11,768 bases of DNA from JAGOSP01 sp964428075 (GCA_964428075.1 CAYRWQ010000025.1:1-11768); one strand, 5' to 3'. Positions 1 through 8,202 are shown, counted from the first letter of the stretch. Notes: generated by a model not told the origin, from the sequence alone. Translations and numbers: made by a program.

Positions 1-856
1 TCTTGGCAGATCCGACACCCAAACGGACACAGCCGTGCGATACCGGCCGGCCAAGATGATTCGCCCCCTCTTTATACCCACCCGGCCACTCCGGAAGCTC
101 ATGAATGCCATACTTCCCATCGGACGTGATAGCCATCCAGTAGGGCATGTACAATAAATACCGCTTCGACCACGGGTGCATGGCTTTGTTGTGAATGACA
201 TACTCCCCTTGAGGTGTGGCCATACCCGCACGGCCAGACGAGACAAGAAAGGCATCCCGTAACACACCCTCTTCAAAAAGAGTCATCACCTGATTACTCA
301 AGTTAATATCAATATACTTGCCAGTTGACCGAATTGGTCGCGTAAAACGCTTGGCTTCTGTCAATCGCACATCTAAGTCTGGACTCCAGGTAGTCGGTGG
401 CAACGGAAGCGTTGAAAAAACTGATTGAAAAATCTCGGTCGTCGGTGCATTGATGTGCTCGGAGCGGCGATACGATACCGTCAATGTATATTTCATTCCA
501 TCCTGAAGCGGTGCCTTGGGCAACAAACGGAACTCTGTCTTCTTCGGATTATTCTCATATACCACCTCCACGGGTGGATCTAAGGCAAAGTCCACAAAAA
601 AAGGTTTCACCGAGGAAGCGAAACGTACTACGATAGGATCCTCAATACCTATCAGAACATCTTGTGATTGATCGAGTGGCGAAATTGAAAGTACTTTTGG
701 AGGAATGAACGCCGTCCAATCTTGGGAATGCAACGAGGACTGGACTAAAAGTGAGGGCTGGAAAACAAACGCGTTTTTAGAATAGCGAAACTGCAACCAT
801 ACCAGCGAGCTCGCACACAACGTAACACAAGCTACCGAAAAGAAAAATCGACGCAT
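1..856 (-). CDS. L,D-transpeptidase (YkuD family), membrane-anchored, 3' end cut off by window edge
   Basis: I translated this gene by hand from the complement; it is open from the ATG at 856-854 to the window edge, giving about 285 residues. YkuD enzymes form 3-3 cross-links in peptidoglycan or attach proteins to it, outside the membrane. Residues 1-27 begin with MRRFFF followed by a hydrophobic stretch, which fits a signal anchor. Residues about 45-150 look like an Ig-like (SbsA/Big_5-type) domain, with segments such as LLPKAPLQDGMKYTLTVSYR. The catalytic domain starts near residue 166 (KYIDINLSNQVMTLFEEG) and contains GRAGMATPQGEY, the histidine of GIHE (His252) and the signature SHGCVRLG with the nucleophile Cys276. 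The remaining C-terminus lies outside the window. It is transcribed away from the GH130 pair. The family call is secure; the exact substrate is not. Confidence 0.93.
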   Translation of the reverse strand, partial: MRRFFFSVACVTLCASSLVWLQFRYSKNAFVFQPSLLVQSSLHSQDWTAFIPPKVLSISPLDQSQDVLIGIEDPIVVRFASSVKPFFVDFALDPPVEVVYENNPKKTEFRLLPKAPLQDGMKYTLTVSYRRSEHINAPTTEIFQSVFSTLPLPPTTWSPDLDVRLTEAKRFTRPIRSTGKYIDINLSNQVMTLFEEGVLRDAFLVSSGRAGMATPQGEYVIHNKAMHPWSKRYLLYMPYWMAITSDGKYGIHELPEWPGGYKEGANHLGRPVSHGCVRLGVGSAK

Positions 857-993
857 GGTCGTATCGTATTATTGTATAATAATGATATACTATTTTTAGA
901 TATCCTGCCTCATCTCAGGTTGGGTGAGTGTGTGATTCGTTTCAAAATTGCGATCAAAAAGACAAACGAGCTCCCTCGAAAATAGAACCTATC

Positions 994-1021
994 TTGGCAT
1001 GCGCGTTTACGCGTTTATAAG
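994..1021 (+). promoter_or_regulatory. Sigma70-like promoter for the GH130 pair
   Basis: A -35 box TTGGCA (994-999) and a -10 box TATAAG (1016-1021) each match five of six consensus bases and are separated by 16 bp. It points toward the two GH130 genes and starts transcription near 1028, leaving a leader of about 140 nt. This is a sequence match only. A weaker alternative is the TATAAT at 1131-1136 just upstream of the start codon, which has no recognisable -35. Confidence 0.5.
1002..1017 (+). repeat. Tandem 8-bp repeat CGCGTTTA x2 inside the promoter spacer
   Basis: CGCGTTTA occurs twice head to tail (1002-1009 and 1010-1017) and fills almost the whole -35/-10 spacer of the predicted GH130 promoter. 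Its position would suit a repressor or activator half-site pair. No regulator gene lies in the window, so function is inference. Confidence 0.45.
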
Positions 1022-1166
1022 GACAACAATATCATATCCACCAGACTATCGACCCTTCCCTAAAACGAGTCTCTCTACACGAATACACTCCTTCGATTGC
1101 TCTCGCCAAAAGGAAAATTCTACGTTATATTATAATTAACGGATGAAAGAAAAACACTAAAAACTT

Positions 1167-3059
1167 ATGCAACGCAATCAAGCGGTACGGAGGGATTTTT
1201 TTGCTTTCGATATTCAGTCAGATACCTATCTGGCCAGTAGCGTGGCTGGTATTATAATGAACGATGCGTTTTCCATACTCATTTCACGAAACCCCGAACA
1301 TACTCTCTTTAAAGAACATATTGCCGGCGTAACCCTTGAGTCTTCCGATAAGAAAAAGGTCAGCTTGGAGTCTTGTTCACTCTTTCGAATCAGTGAAATA
1401 TCGGGAGATATAATCGTCTCTTTTCTCGAAAAACGGGCTCACGAAACCACCGTTGAGCTCGCTCACTCAACTGACCTGAAGCACTGGAAATCACTTCACA
1501 AACCGCAATGTTTCACGCGCCCACCCGTCTTTGTTGACCTAGCAGTTGAAAAACGTCACCGGCGTATCGGGGCATTCGCCACGGTCGGACGCAAACATAT
1601 CGGCGGATTTATCGGCAACAAAAATTTCGATAATTGGAAAGATCAAGGCACCGTTCTTGAAGGACGACATTCCTCGTTTGATGTCTCACACCTCGAACCG
1701 ATTGCCGTCACTCGCATTGATACTGGTATTCTCTTGCTCTATTCAACCAAAGATACTGAGAATCAAGTATCTATCGGAGCGGCCATATTTGATGCATCAG
1801 ATCTTTCTTCTGCTCTGTGGCGATCCTCTGCCCCTCTCTGGAGAGCACCCCATGAATGGTATGGCGAGGCAATCACCTTTCTTGGCGCAAGTTTCCGAGG
1901 AAAATACAGTACCCTGTTCCTGCAAAGACACAACCATACTGCTGAAAGTTTTCCTATTCCTAAACTCTGGGAAATATACCGGCCTGCACACACAAAAACT
2001 ACAAAACATGCCCTTGATACTAAAAAGAAGACGGTCACGGCACTCCAGCTCGTCCGTTTCCATGCGAATCCGATCATCGAACCTCGCGAGGAACACTCTT
2101 GGGAAGCCATGGCAACATTCAATGCAGCAGCCATTGCGCTGAATGATCGAGTTCACCTCCTCTATAGGGCACAAGGGCATGATGGACACTCCGTACTTGG
2201 GTACGCTACTAGCCAAGACGGTATCCATATTGATGAGCGCCTGAGTTATCCAATCTACGATCCCTCCCAAATTACCCGCACTCCAAAAACACAGGACGCG
2301 AAATTCGTCCGACACCCTTACATGTCCGGCGGAGGCACCGGAGGATGTGAAGATCCGCGCATCACGCGTATCGAAGACACTCTCTACCTCACGTACACCG
2401 CTTTCAATGGTATACAACCACCAGGAGTCGCCTTAACGTCCATATCAATCACCGACTTTCTTGCCAAACGTTTCGACCAATGGAAGAAACCGCGACTCAT
2501 TTCACGCTTCGGACATATCCAAAAAAACTGGGTGCTTTTCCCAAAGAAAATCGGGGGGAAGATCGCTATTCTGCACAATGTTTCACCTCGCATCATGATA
2601 GAACTTGTCGACGAAATCGATGCGCCGACATTAGTCATCGACAGCTGTCCGCCACGCCAAAGTGATAATGCACACCGTTGGGACAATATCATTCGCGGAG
2701 CTGGAGCGCCACCGATACAAACTGAACATGGATGGCTGGTTCTCTATCACGCAATGGACGCTCACGATCCAAACAAGTACAAAGTGGGCGCTATGCTTCT
2801 CGATCTCGACCAACCTGAAAAAATTATTGCGCGCTCCCCTGATCCAATCCTCGAACCAGAAACCTCATATGAAAATCAGGGATTCAAGTGGGGGGTCGTA
2901 TTCGTCTGTGGTGCCATCGTGAAAGACGGTACGCTCTTTGTCTACTACGGTGCTTCCGACAGGACACTCGCCGTCGCAACCGCCTCTCTCTCAAGTTTTC
3001 TCAATGACCTCCTCGGCCATCGAACCCCGCAAATTAAAACAGTAACTGTACAACGCTAA
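1167..3059 (+). CDS. GH130-type double beta-propeller protein A (degenerate + EDPR-containing domain)
   Basis: The 630-residue product has no signal peptide and is probably cytoplasmic. GH130 enzymes are mostly beta-mannoside phosphorylases, some hydrolases, with a five-bladed propeller of about 300-350 residues; this protein is about twice that. Residues about 295-620 are a clear GH130 domain: NPIIEPREEHSWEA, a TFNAAAIA segment, LLYRAQ, GCEDPRIT (EDPR 395-398; its Asp is the general acid in the family), FPKKIGGK (458-464), GAPPI, GWLVLYHA (522-529) and YYGASD. Residues 1-290 are a diverged propeller. LEPIAVTRIDTGILLLY, SIGAAIFDASDLSSALWRS and APLW match the second half of a GH130 domain, but no EDPR is present. 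In the EDPR domain the usual FPEK is FPKK. The ATG at 1167 has no good Shine-Dalgarno; Met31 (1257) is a possible later start. The next gene starts 7 nt after the stop, so the two are co-transcribed. Substrate unknown. Confidence 0.85.
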   Translation: MQRNQAVRRDFFAFDIQSDTYLASSVAGIIMNDAFSILISRNPEHTLFKEHIAGVTLESSDKKKVSLESCSLFRISEISGDIIVSFLEKRAHETTVELAHSTDLKHWKSLHKPQCFTRPPVFVDLAVEKRHRRIGAFATVGRKHIGGFIGNKNFDNWKDQGTVLEGRHSSFDVSHLEPIAVTRIDTGILLLYSTKDTENQVSIGAAIFDASDLSSALWRSSAPLWRAPHEWYGEAITFLGASFRGKYSTLFLQRHNHTAESFPIPKLWEIYRPAHTKTTKHALDTKKKTVTALQLVRFHANPIIEPREEHSWEAMATFNAAAIALNDRVHLLYRAQGHDGHSVLGYATSQDGIHIDERLSYPIYDPSQITRTPKTQDAKFVRHPYMSGGGTGGCEDPRITRIEDTLYLTYTAFNGIQPPGVALTSISITDFLAKRFDQWKKPRLISRFGHIQKNWVLFPKKIGGKIAILHNVSPRIMIELVDEIDAPTLVIDSCPPRQSDNAHRWDNIIRGAGAPPIQTEHGWLVLYHAMDAHDPNKYKVGAMLLDLDQPEKIIARSPDPILEPETSYENQGFKWGVVFVCGAIVKDGTLFVYYGASDRTLAVATASLSSFLNDLLGHRTPQIKTVTVQR

Positions 3060-3066
3060 AATCGCT

Positions 3067-4980
3067 ATGTCATTCTTTCATCGATCATACGAAAACCCAA
3101 TTGTTGTCCCACAAAGCGACTTAGCCTGGCAAGCCGAAGGTACCTTTAATGGGTCCGTCTGGCGCGAAAAAGGAAAAACGCATATCGTCTATCGTGCTCA
3201 ATCACTCCCGCACCTGCATGACGAGGGTCACTGGCTTTCTATCTCTTCCATCGGCTACTCACACAGTACGGACGGTATTCATTTCCAGAAACATACTCCG
3301 CTCATCGTACCCGAAAAAAAATGGGAGCGCTTTGGGTGTGAAGATCCACGCATCACTAAAATCGATGACACCTTCTTCATCTGTTATACCGCACTCTCTA
3401 CATTTCCCTTTGGTGCAGACGGAATCAAACTCGCTGTGGCACTGACCAAGGATCTCAGGAACATCGATGAACGACACCTTGTGACACCGTTCAACGCAAA
3501 AGCCATGGCCATGTTCCCTGAAAAAATCGGTGGAAAATATTACGCACTGCTCACTCCTGATACCGATATACCCCCAGCAAAAATTGCGCTCGCCTCTTTC
3601 TCGAACATTGAAGACATCTGGAATCAGCCTCGCTGGAAGCGTTGGTATGATTCCCTCGATAAGCATACTCTCAAACTTTCCCGCCACACGAATGATCAAG
3701 TCGAGTTTGGTGCCCCACCTATTAAAACGAAGGTTGGTTGGCTTATCCTCTATTCCTACATTCGCAATTATCAAAATGGCACTCCGCTCTTCACCGTCGA
3801 AGCCGCGCTGCTCGACCTCAAAGACCCATCTCGTATTATCGGCCGTACTACTGCACCGCTCTTCGTTTCTGAAGAAGAATATGAACTCTATGGGAAAGTA
3901 CCGGATGTTGTTTTCCCAACCGGTGTCGTGATCGAGCGCGATACGCTCATGCTCTACTATGGCGCCGCTGATACGACCACCTGTGTCGCTACCACCAGTC
4001 TCTCAAAACTGCTCAACGAATTACTCACCCCGGAGACTCAGCGTCCAACATTCAAACGTTCACGCAAAAATCCGATTCTCGAACCGATTCCTGAACACGA
4101 TTGGGAAGCCAAGGCGGTCTTCAACCCGGCTGTCATTGAAGATGGCAAAAAAACGCATATTCTCTACCGTGCGACCTCACCAGATGATACATCAACGCTC
4201 GGATACGCCTCCTTTTCAGACATCGATATTCTTGAGACGCGTTTTCCAAACCCAATATACGTACCACGACTACCCTTTGAACAGAAATCAGTTCCGGGGA
4301 ACTCTGGGTGCGAAGACCCTCGGATCACCATTATCGAAGACACTGCCTATCTTTTCTACACCGCCGTCGACCCAGCCAAACCACCTCGCGTCGCTCTCTC
4401 GACACTCAGCCGAGAAGATTTCTTTACTCAACGATTTGAGCGATTTTCTCTTCCAGTACTCATTTCTCCTCCCGGTATAGACGACAAGGACGCCTGTCTC
4501 TTCCCTGAAAAAATTAACGGAAAATACTACATCCTACACCGTATCCAACCCGCTATTGATATCAATTCTCTCTCCCATCTTGACTTTGATGGCAAGACAA
4601 AATTCCTCACCCATCATCCATTCCTTTTTCCGCGTCGAGGCATGTGGGACAGCAAAAAAATCGGTATCAATACCGTACCACTCAAAACCCCGCACGGCTG
4701 GCTTATCATCTATCATGGAGTGTCTGACACCGGCGTATACAGCCTCGGAGCCTTTCTTCTTGACCTCAAACACCCTGAAAAACTTCTCGGTCGCAGCCGC
4801 TATCCCATCTTTGTTCCAGAGGAACCCTATGAAATCGAGGGAGTTGTCCCGAATGTTGTCTTTCCTTGTGGAGCCCGTATTGCAGGACAACAACTCGTTA
4901 TCTACTACGGCGGTGCCGACCGAGTCATCGGAATCGCCACTATCCGCCTTGCGTCCCTCATTGCATCCCTCAAAAACTAA
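3067..4980 (+). CDS. GH130-type double beta-propeller protein B (two EDPR-containing domains)
   Basis: The 637-residue product is two GH130 domains in tandem, with no signal peptide. Domain 1 (about 8-320) has NPIVVPQSDLAWQAEGTFN, GCEDPRIT (EDPR 92-95), FPEKIGGKYY (150-159), FGAPPI, GWLILYSY and YYGAAD. Domain 2 (about 334-637) is the most canonical of the four propellers in this pair. It has NPILEPIPEHDWEA, VFNPAV, LYRA, GCEDPRIT (EDPR 416-419), DKDACLFPEKINGKYY followed by LHR, GWLIIYHGV, NVVFPCG and YYGGAD. Domain 1 lacks the HR after GKYY and the His of the YHG motif, so it may have lost or changed activity. Family knowledge points to phosphorolysis or hydrolysis of beta-mannosides, but phosphorylase versus hydrolase cannot be settled here. 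The start has no Shine-Dalgarno and lies 7 nt after the upstream stop, which suggests translational coupling. No convincing terminator follows. Confidence 0.87.
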   Translation: MSFFHRSYENPIVVPQSDLAWQAEGTFNGSVWREKGKTHIVYRAQSLPHLHDEGHWLSISSIGYSHSTDGIHFQKHTPLIVPEKKWERFGCEDPRITKIDDTFFICYTALSTFPFGADGIKLAVALTKDLRNIDERHLVTPFNAKAMAMFPEKIGGKYYALLTPDTDIPPAKIALASFSNIEDIWNQPRWKRWYDSLDKHTLKLSRHTNDQVEFGAPPIKTKVGWLILYSYIRNYQNGTPLFTVEAALLDLKDPSRIIGRTTAPLFVSEEEYELYGKVPDVVFPTGVVIERDTLMLYYGAADTTTCVATTSLSKLLNELLTPETQRPTFKRSRKNPILEPIPEHDWEAKAVFNPAVIEDGKKTHILYRATSPDDTSTLGYASFSDIDILETRFPNPIYVPRLPFEQKSVPGNSGCEDPRITIIEDTAYLFYTAVDPAKPPRVALSTLSREDFFTQRFERFSLPVLISPPGIDDKDACLFPEKINGKYYILHRIQPAIDINSLSHLDFDGKTKFLTHHPFLFPRRGMWDSKKIGINTVPLKTPHGWLIIYHGVSDTGVYSLGAFLLDLKHPEKLLGRSRYPIFVPEEPYEIEGVVPNVVFPCGARIAGQQLVIYYGGADRVIGIATIRLASLIASLKN

Positions 4981-5033
4981 GTTCGCTGTCGCCTACACTG
5001 TTTATCCTCACGAATGAGTATAAAACGAGGGAG

Positions 5034-6425
5034 CTAGAGCGTTTCCAAGAGTTTTATGAGCAACCGGACCGGAGCACCCGCAGCACCCTTAGCAAGATGT
5101 TCGCCTTCAACGGCGGTCATACGAGGTGCGATATCAAGATGTACCCACGGGTATCCATCAGCAAACTGCTTGAGAAAAGCGGCTGCAGTAATCGCACCGC
5201 CCCACCGAGTCTTACCTAGATTAGAAACATCACCAAAGGTACCTTTGATTTCAACATCATATTCATCCCAAAGTGGAAGCGGCCAGACATAATCTCCGCT
5301 TATTTCGCCCAATGTACGGAAACGCTGTTCCAATGCAGTATCCTGCGTAAAAAGTGCTGAAGCTCGTTCACCCAATGCAACCAGCGCTGCGCCGGTCAAG
5401 GTGGCTACATCGACCACCAATGATGGCCGATAACGCCGAGCGTAGGTCAATGCATCGGCAAGAATGATTCTCCCTTCGGCATCAGTATTATCAACCTGAA
5501 TTGTCTTCCCTGACATTGAGCGCAAAATATCACCCGGCCGATAACTTGAACCAGAGGGCATATTTTCTACAGCCGGCACGAGTACAACGATATTCTTTTT
5601 GATCTTGAGCCGCGCCGCCGCCGCGAGCACGTGTATAACGGCCGCGCCGCCCGACATGTCCATATTCATCCCAAGCATCGTATCACCTGGCTTCAAGTTG
5701 ATACCACCCGTATCAAATGTCACACCCTTACCAATCAAAACAACTGGCGACTTTCCCTTTTGGTCGCCCGTGTATTCCATAATGATAAATTTTGGTGGAA
5801 ACACGGATCCCTTGCCCACCCCGAGCACACCTCCCATTTTCAATGCACGCATTTCAGTCACACCGAGAACCTTCACCTTGATTGGAAGTTGAGTCGCAAC
5901 ACGTTTCGCCTCATGAGCTAAAACCGCCGGAGTCATATCACCACCCGGCAGATTCGCCAAACGCCGACAAGCGTTTACTTCAGTGCCGATAATAACTCCC
6001 CGGTCGACTCCCCGTCGAAAATCACGATCCGTTCCCTCAATAAACACCTCATCGATAACCGGAAAGCCATGCTTCGGTTTAGCCAAATGTTCGGTGAACC
6101 TATGATGAGCCATAAGCATGTTCACCGCACAAAGCTCACCAAGCTCGAAACGAGACAATGGAACAGCGTCAAATCGGAAGATCTCAGCAGAGAATCTCAA
6201 TTGTTTCACACGCCGAGCCTGGGCCAGCACAATCATCCGGCGTATCAATAGTATCAGTCGACGATGTGTCATTTTTTGAGGCTCCTCAACGCCAAGGACC
6301 AATTCCACACTCCCATTCGCCAGACGTACCACTTCATCAAGCAACCCAGTATCAACACGCACGCACACCGATTCTCTCCCTCCCTGCGTTCTCTTTTCTC
6401 CTGTATGGATTTTCATATTCTTCAT
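5034..6425 (-). CDS. pepA: Leucyl aminopeptidase, peptidase family M17
   Basis: Cytosolic di-metal enzyme that removes N-terminal residues from peptides, normally a hexamer. With the ATG at 6425 the protein has 463 residues, close to the usual 480-500. The M17 catalytic half is complete. GKGVTFDTGG supplies Lys233 and Asp238, NLKPGD supplies Lys245, MNMDMSGG supplies Asp256, and the family signature NTDAEGR supplies Asp315, Glu317 and Arg319. The C-terminus has WVHLDIA and KGAAGAPVRLLIKLL. The N-terminal domain (about 1-150) is diverged, as is normal in the family. A longer frame to 6518 exists but would overlap the peroxiredoxin by about 86 nt, so I prefer 6425, 7 nt after that gene's stop; the ATG at 6416, preceded by GAAG, is equally possible. 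It is the last gene of the tsaC-rarA-bcp-pepA cluster. Confidence 0.95.
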   Translation of the reverse strand: MKNMKIHTGEKRTQGGRESVCVRVDTGLLDEVVRLANGSVELVLGVEEPQKMTHRRLILLIRRMIVLAQARRVKQLRFSAEIFRFDAVPLSRFELGELCAVNMLMAHHRFTEHLAKPKHGFPVIDEVFIEGTDRDFRRGVDRGVIIGTEVNACRRLANLPGGDMTPAVLAHEAKRVATQLPIKVKVLGVTEMRALKMGGVLGVGKGSVFPPKFIIMEYTGDQKGKSPVVLIGKGVTFDTGGINLKPGDTMLGMNMDMSGGAAVIHVLAAAARLKIKKNIVVLVPAVENMPSGSSYRPGDILRSMSGKTIQVDNTDAEGRIILADALTYARRYRPSLVVDVATLTGAALVALGERASALFTQDTALEQRFRTLGEISGDYVWPLPLWDEYDVEIKGTFGDVSNLGKTRWGGAITAAAFLKQFADGYPWVHLDIAPRMTAVEGEHLAKGAAGAPVRLLIKLLETL

Positions 6426-6432
6426 CTTGCAA

Positions 6433-6951
6433 TCAATTATTGTTTCCACTGACCCCGTGGCCACCTGAGTCTCTATCAAGAGTGATTCCTTTTGCGTCAA
6501 CCAATATTTCTTCAGCATGCCTCTCCGGATTCACCTGCTCATAAACCCGTACTATCTTTCCAAACGGATCGATCAGAAAAGTGGTACGTGAGATCCCCAT
6601 ATACTCACGACCCATAAATTTCTTTTTCACCCATACACCATATCGGTTCACTACTGTTCTATCTTCATCAGCCAACAGCAAAAAGGGCAGTTCATATTTC
6701 TCCGAAAACCTGGCGTGTCGTTTCACCGAGTCTGCCGAAACACCAAGCACAACCATCCCTGCTCGCCGGAAACGTGCATATCCATCGCGAAAACCACAAG
6801 CCTCCTTGGTACATCCAGGCGTATCATCCTTGGGATAGAAATATAAAACTATGTATTTCCCAACAAACTCTTTAAGGGCATGCGCTTGTCCAAACTGATC
6901 AGACAGTGAGAACTCAGGAGCCTGTGTGTGTATCTTTGGAAGTAGAGACAT
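6433..6951 (-). CDS. bcp: Thioredoxin-dependent peroxiredoxin, BCP/PrxQ type
   Basis: Reduces hydrogen peroxide and organic hydroperoxides using thioredoxin, in the cytoplasm. The 172-residue product shows the PrxQ pattern: APEFSLSDQFGQ, then YFYPKDDTPGCTKEACGFRD with peroxidatic Cys47 and resolving Cys52 five residues later (the typical atypical-2-Cys arrangement), VLGVSADS, and SRTTFLIDPFGKI with the conserved active-site Arg122. It is slightly longer than usual because of a Gly/Asn-rich tail (DSGGHGVSGNNN). I chose ATG at 6951 because AAGGGG lies 8 nt upstream; the in-frame GTG at 6960 directly abuts that site and is unlikely. The gene starts 12 nt after the rarA stop and ends 7 nt before pepA. 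Confidence 0.95.
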   Translation of the reverse strand: MSLLPKIHTQAPEFSLSDQFGQAHALKEFVGKYIVLYFYPKDDTPGCTKEACGFRDGYARFRRAGMVVLGVSADSVKRHARFSEKYELPFLLLADEDRTVVNRYGVWVKKKFMGREYMGISRTTFLIDPFGKIVRVYEQVNPERHAEEILVDAKGITLDRDSGGHGVSGNNN

Positions 6952-6963
6952 ACTCTTCACCCC
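6952..6963 (-). promoter_or_regulatory. Shine-Dalgarno AAGGGG that decides the peroxiredoxin start
   Basis: The 12-nt gap between the rarA stop and the peroxiredoxin ATG contains AAGGGG (part of the complement of CCCCTT), 8 nt before the ATG at 6951. This spacing supports ATG 6951 over GTG 6960. Confidence 0.6.
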
Positions 6964-8202
6964 TTATTTATTACTCTGAAAAATAATGTACTTGCGTCCC
7001 TGAAGCCTTTCTGGCAAATATTCCTGTTGCGCTGCTTCAGGACTATCAAACTTTGGCGTGTACTTATAGCCCTGGCCGTAACCCAGTCGTTCCATGAGTG
7101 CAGTCGAGGCATTACGTAGATGTATCGGAACTGGCTCATTGGGGAATTTCTGTATATCAGATTTTACCTGACTATACGCCTCATACAGCGCATTAGACTT
7201 CTTCGATTTGGCGAAATATACTACCGCCTGTGCCAGAGCGAGTTCGCATTCGGGCATCCCGATATGTCGACACGCTTCCAGTGCGGCAACGGCTTGTGGC
7301 AAAGCGAATGAATTGGCCAGTCCGATGTCTTCGGAAGCGAAACGAATGAGACGACGTGCGATATACATCGGATCTTCTCCGGCTTCGAGCATACGTCCCA
7401 GCCAATAAAGTGATCCATCGGCATCCCCACCCCGCAAAGATTTGTGTAAAGCCGAGATCACATCATAATGCCACTCACCCTTCTTATCATACAGTAGATG
7501 CGAGCGTTGCATCACTGTCTCAGCAATTTCCATTGTCACCCGATTCGAACGGAACGTACATGCTTCCAAGGCCGACAAGGCCTGTCGCGCGTCTCCTCCA
7601 GCTGCTTCAGCCAAGAACTCCAGTACTCCGTCCTCGACAGCCACGTGTTCAGCGAGCAGCAGCGAATCTTCTTGGAGAGCACGAGTGAGCAGCGTCACTA
7701 TCGCATCGAGAGACAAGGCTGGAAGCACCAAAACTCGTGTACGCGACAGTAAAGCTGAATTTACTGAAAAACTCGGATTTTCAGTTGTCGCACCAATCAA
7801 CGTAATCACACCTGACTCAACGAAGGGCAAAAGCGCGTCCTGCTGAGATTTGTTCCAACGATGAATCTCATCAAGAAACAAAATGGTCTGTCGACCTTCC
7901 AGACGCTCCTGCTTCGCCCGTTCCAATATCGTCGTCAGATCTTTCTTCCCGCTTGAAACAGCGGAAAGTGCAACGAATACCGAAGCAAGCTCACGAGAAA
8001 GAATGCGAGCGAGTGTCGTTTTTCCGCTTCCCGGCGGCCCCCAAAAAATGAGTGATGGGAGTCTGCCGTTCTTCACCGCCTCACGCAGAAAAGTTCCTGG
8101 ACCAAAAATCTTCTCTTGTCCGAGGTACGTGTCGGCCGATTGCGGACGCATGCGTTCCGGAAGCGGTGCGATGGTCTGCGATTTTGCTTTCAGTGCACTC
8201 AT
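6964..8202 (-). CDS. rarA: Replication-associated recombination protein A (RarA/MgsA AAA+ ATPase)
   Basis: AAA+ ATPase of the clamp-loader/RuvB-like group that acts at stalled replication forks; the family protein is a tetramer that binds SSB and DNA ends. With ATG at 8202 the product has 412 residues, slightly short of the usual 420-450. Visible in order: RMRPQSADTYLGQE near the N-terminus, Walker A GPPGSGKT (55-62), Walker B ILFLDEIHR (DEIH 111-114), sensor 1 GATTENPSF (137-145), and the LLSRTRV segment (151-157) with the probable arginine finger Arg154. The C-terminal MgsA-type half follows, with HKSLRGGDADGSLYWLGRML, EDPMYIARRL and YLPERLQGRKY. The start forms an ATGA overlap with the tsaC stop, indicating translational coupling. 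An upstream in-frame extension to 8250 is rejected because it would lie within tsaC. Confidence 0.96.
   Translation of the reverse strand: MSALKAKSQTIAPLPERMRPQSADTYLGQEKIFGPGTFLREAVKNGRLPSLIFWGPPGSGKTTLARILSRELASVFVALSAVSSGKKDLTTILERAKQERLEGRQTILFLDEIHRWNKSQQDALLPFVESGVITLIGATTENPSFSVNSALLSRTRVLVLPALSLDAIVTLLTRALQEDSLLLAEHVAVEDGVLEFLAEAAGGDARQALSALEACTFRSNRVTMEIAETVMQRSHLLYDKKGEWHYDVISALHKSLRGGDADGSLYWLGRMLEAGEDPMYIARRLIRFASEDIGLANSFALPQAVAALEACRHIGMPECELALAQAVVYFAKSKKSNALYEAYSQVKSDIQKFPNEPVPIHLRNASTALMERLGYGQGYKYTPKFDSPEAAQQEYLPERLQGRKYIIFQSNK

Larger units (their letters stand above)
857..1166. other. Divergent intergenic region between the L,D-transpeptidase and GH130 genes
   Basis: This 310-nt gap separates two divergent genes and I see no credible gene in it. 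A 63-codon TTG-initiated frame at 948-1139 lacks a ribosome site and resembles nothing. The left part is AT-rich (866-890, with TATAAT at 875-880) and probably holds the promoter of the L,D-transpeptidase gene. The middle holds a good plus-strand promoter with a tandem repeat in its spacer. The right part holds a second AT-rich box, TATAAT at 1131-1136, without a matching -35. If the middle promoter is used, the GH130 transcript has a leader of roughly 140 nt. Confidence 0.7.

Noticed and set aside
948..1139. A 63-codon open frame in the divergent gap
   Set aside because: TTG start, no ribosome site, no recognisable protein pattern, and it overlies the predicted promoter.
1546..4893. Several open frames of 60-206 codons on both strands inside the GH130 genes
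   Set aside because: They are shadows of the two long GH130 frames, whose motifs run unbroken through the region.
5003..5022. Hairpin between the convergent GH130 and pepA genes as a terminator
   Set aside because: The stem is only 4 bp plus 3 bp across a mismatch and no T-run follows on either strand.
6426..6518. Longer pepA frame starting at 6518
   Set aside because: It would overlap the 3' end of the peroxiredoxin gene by about 86 nt; ATG at 6425 or 6416 gives a normal-length M17 protein.
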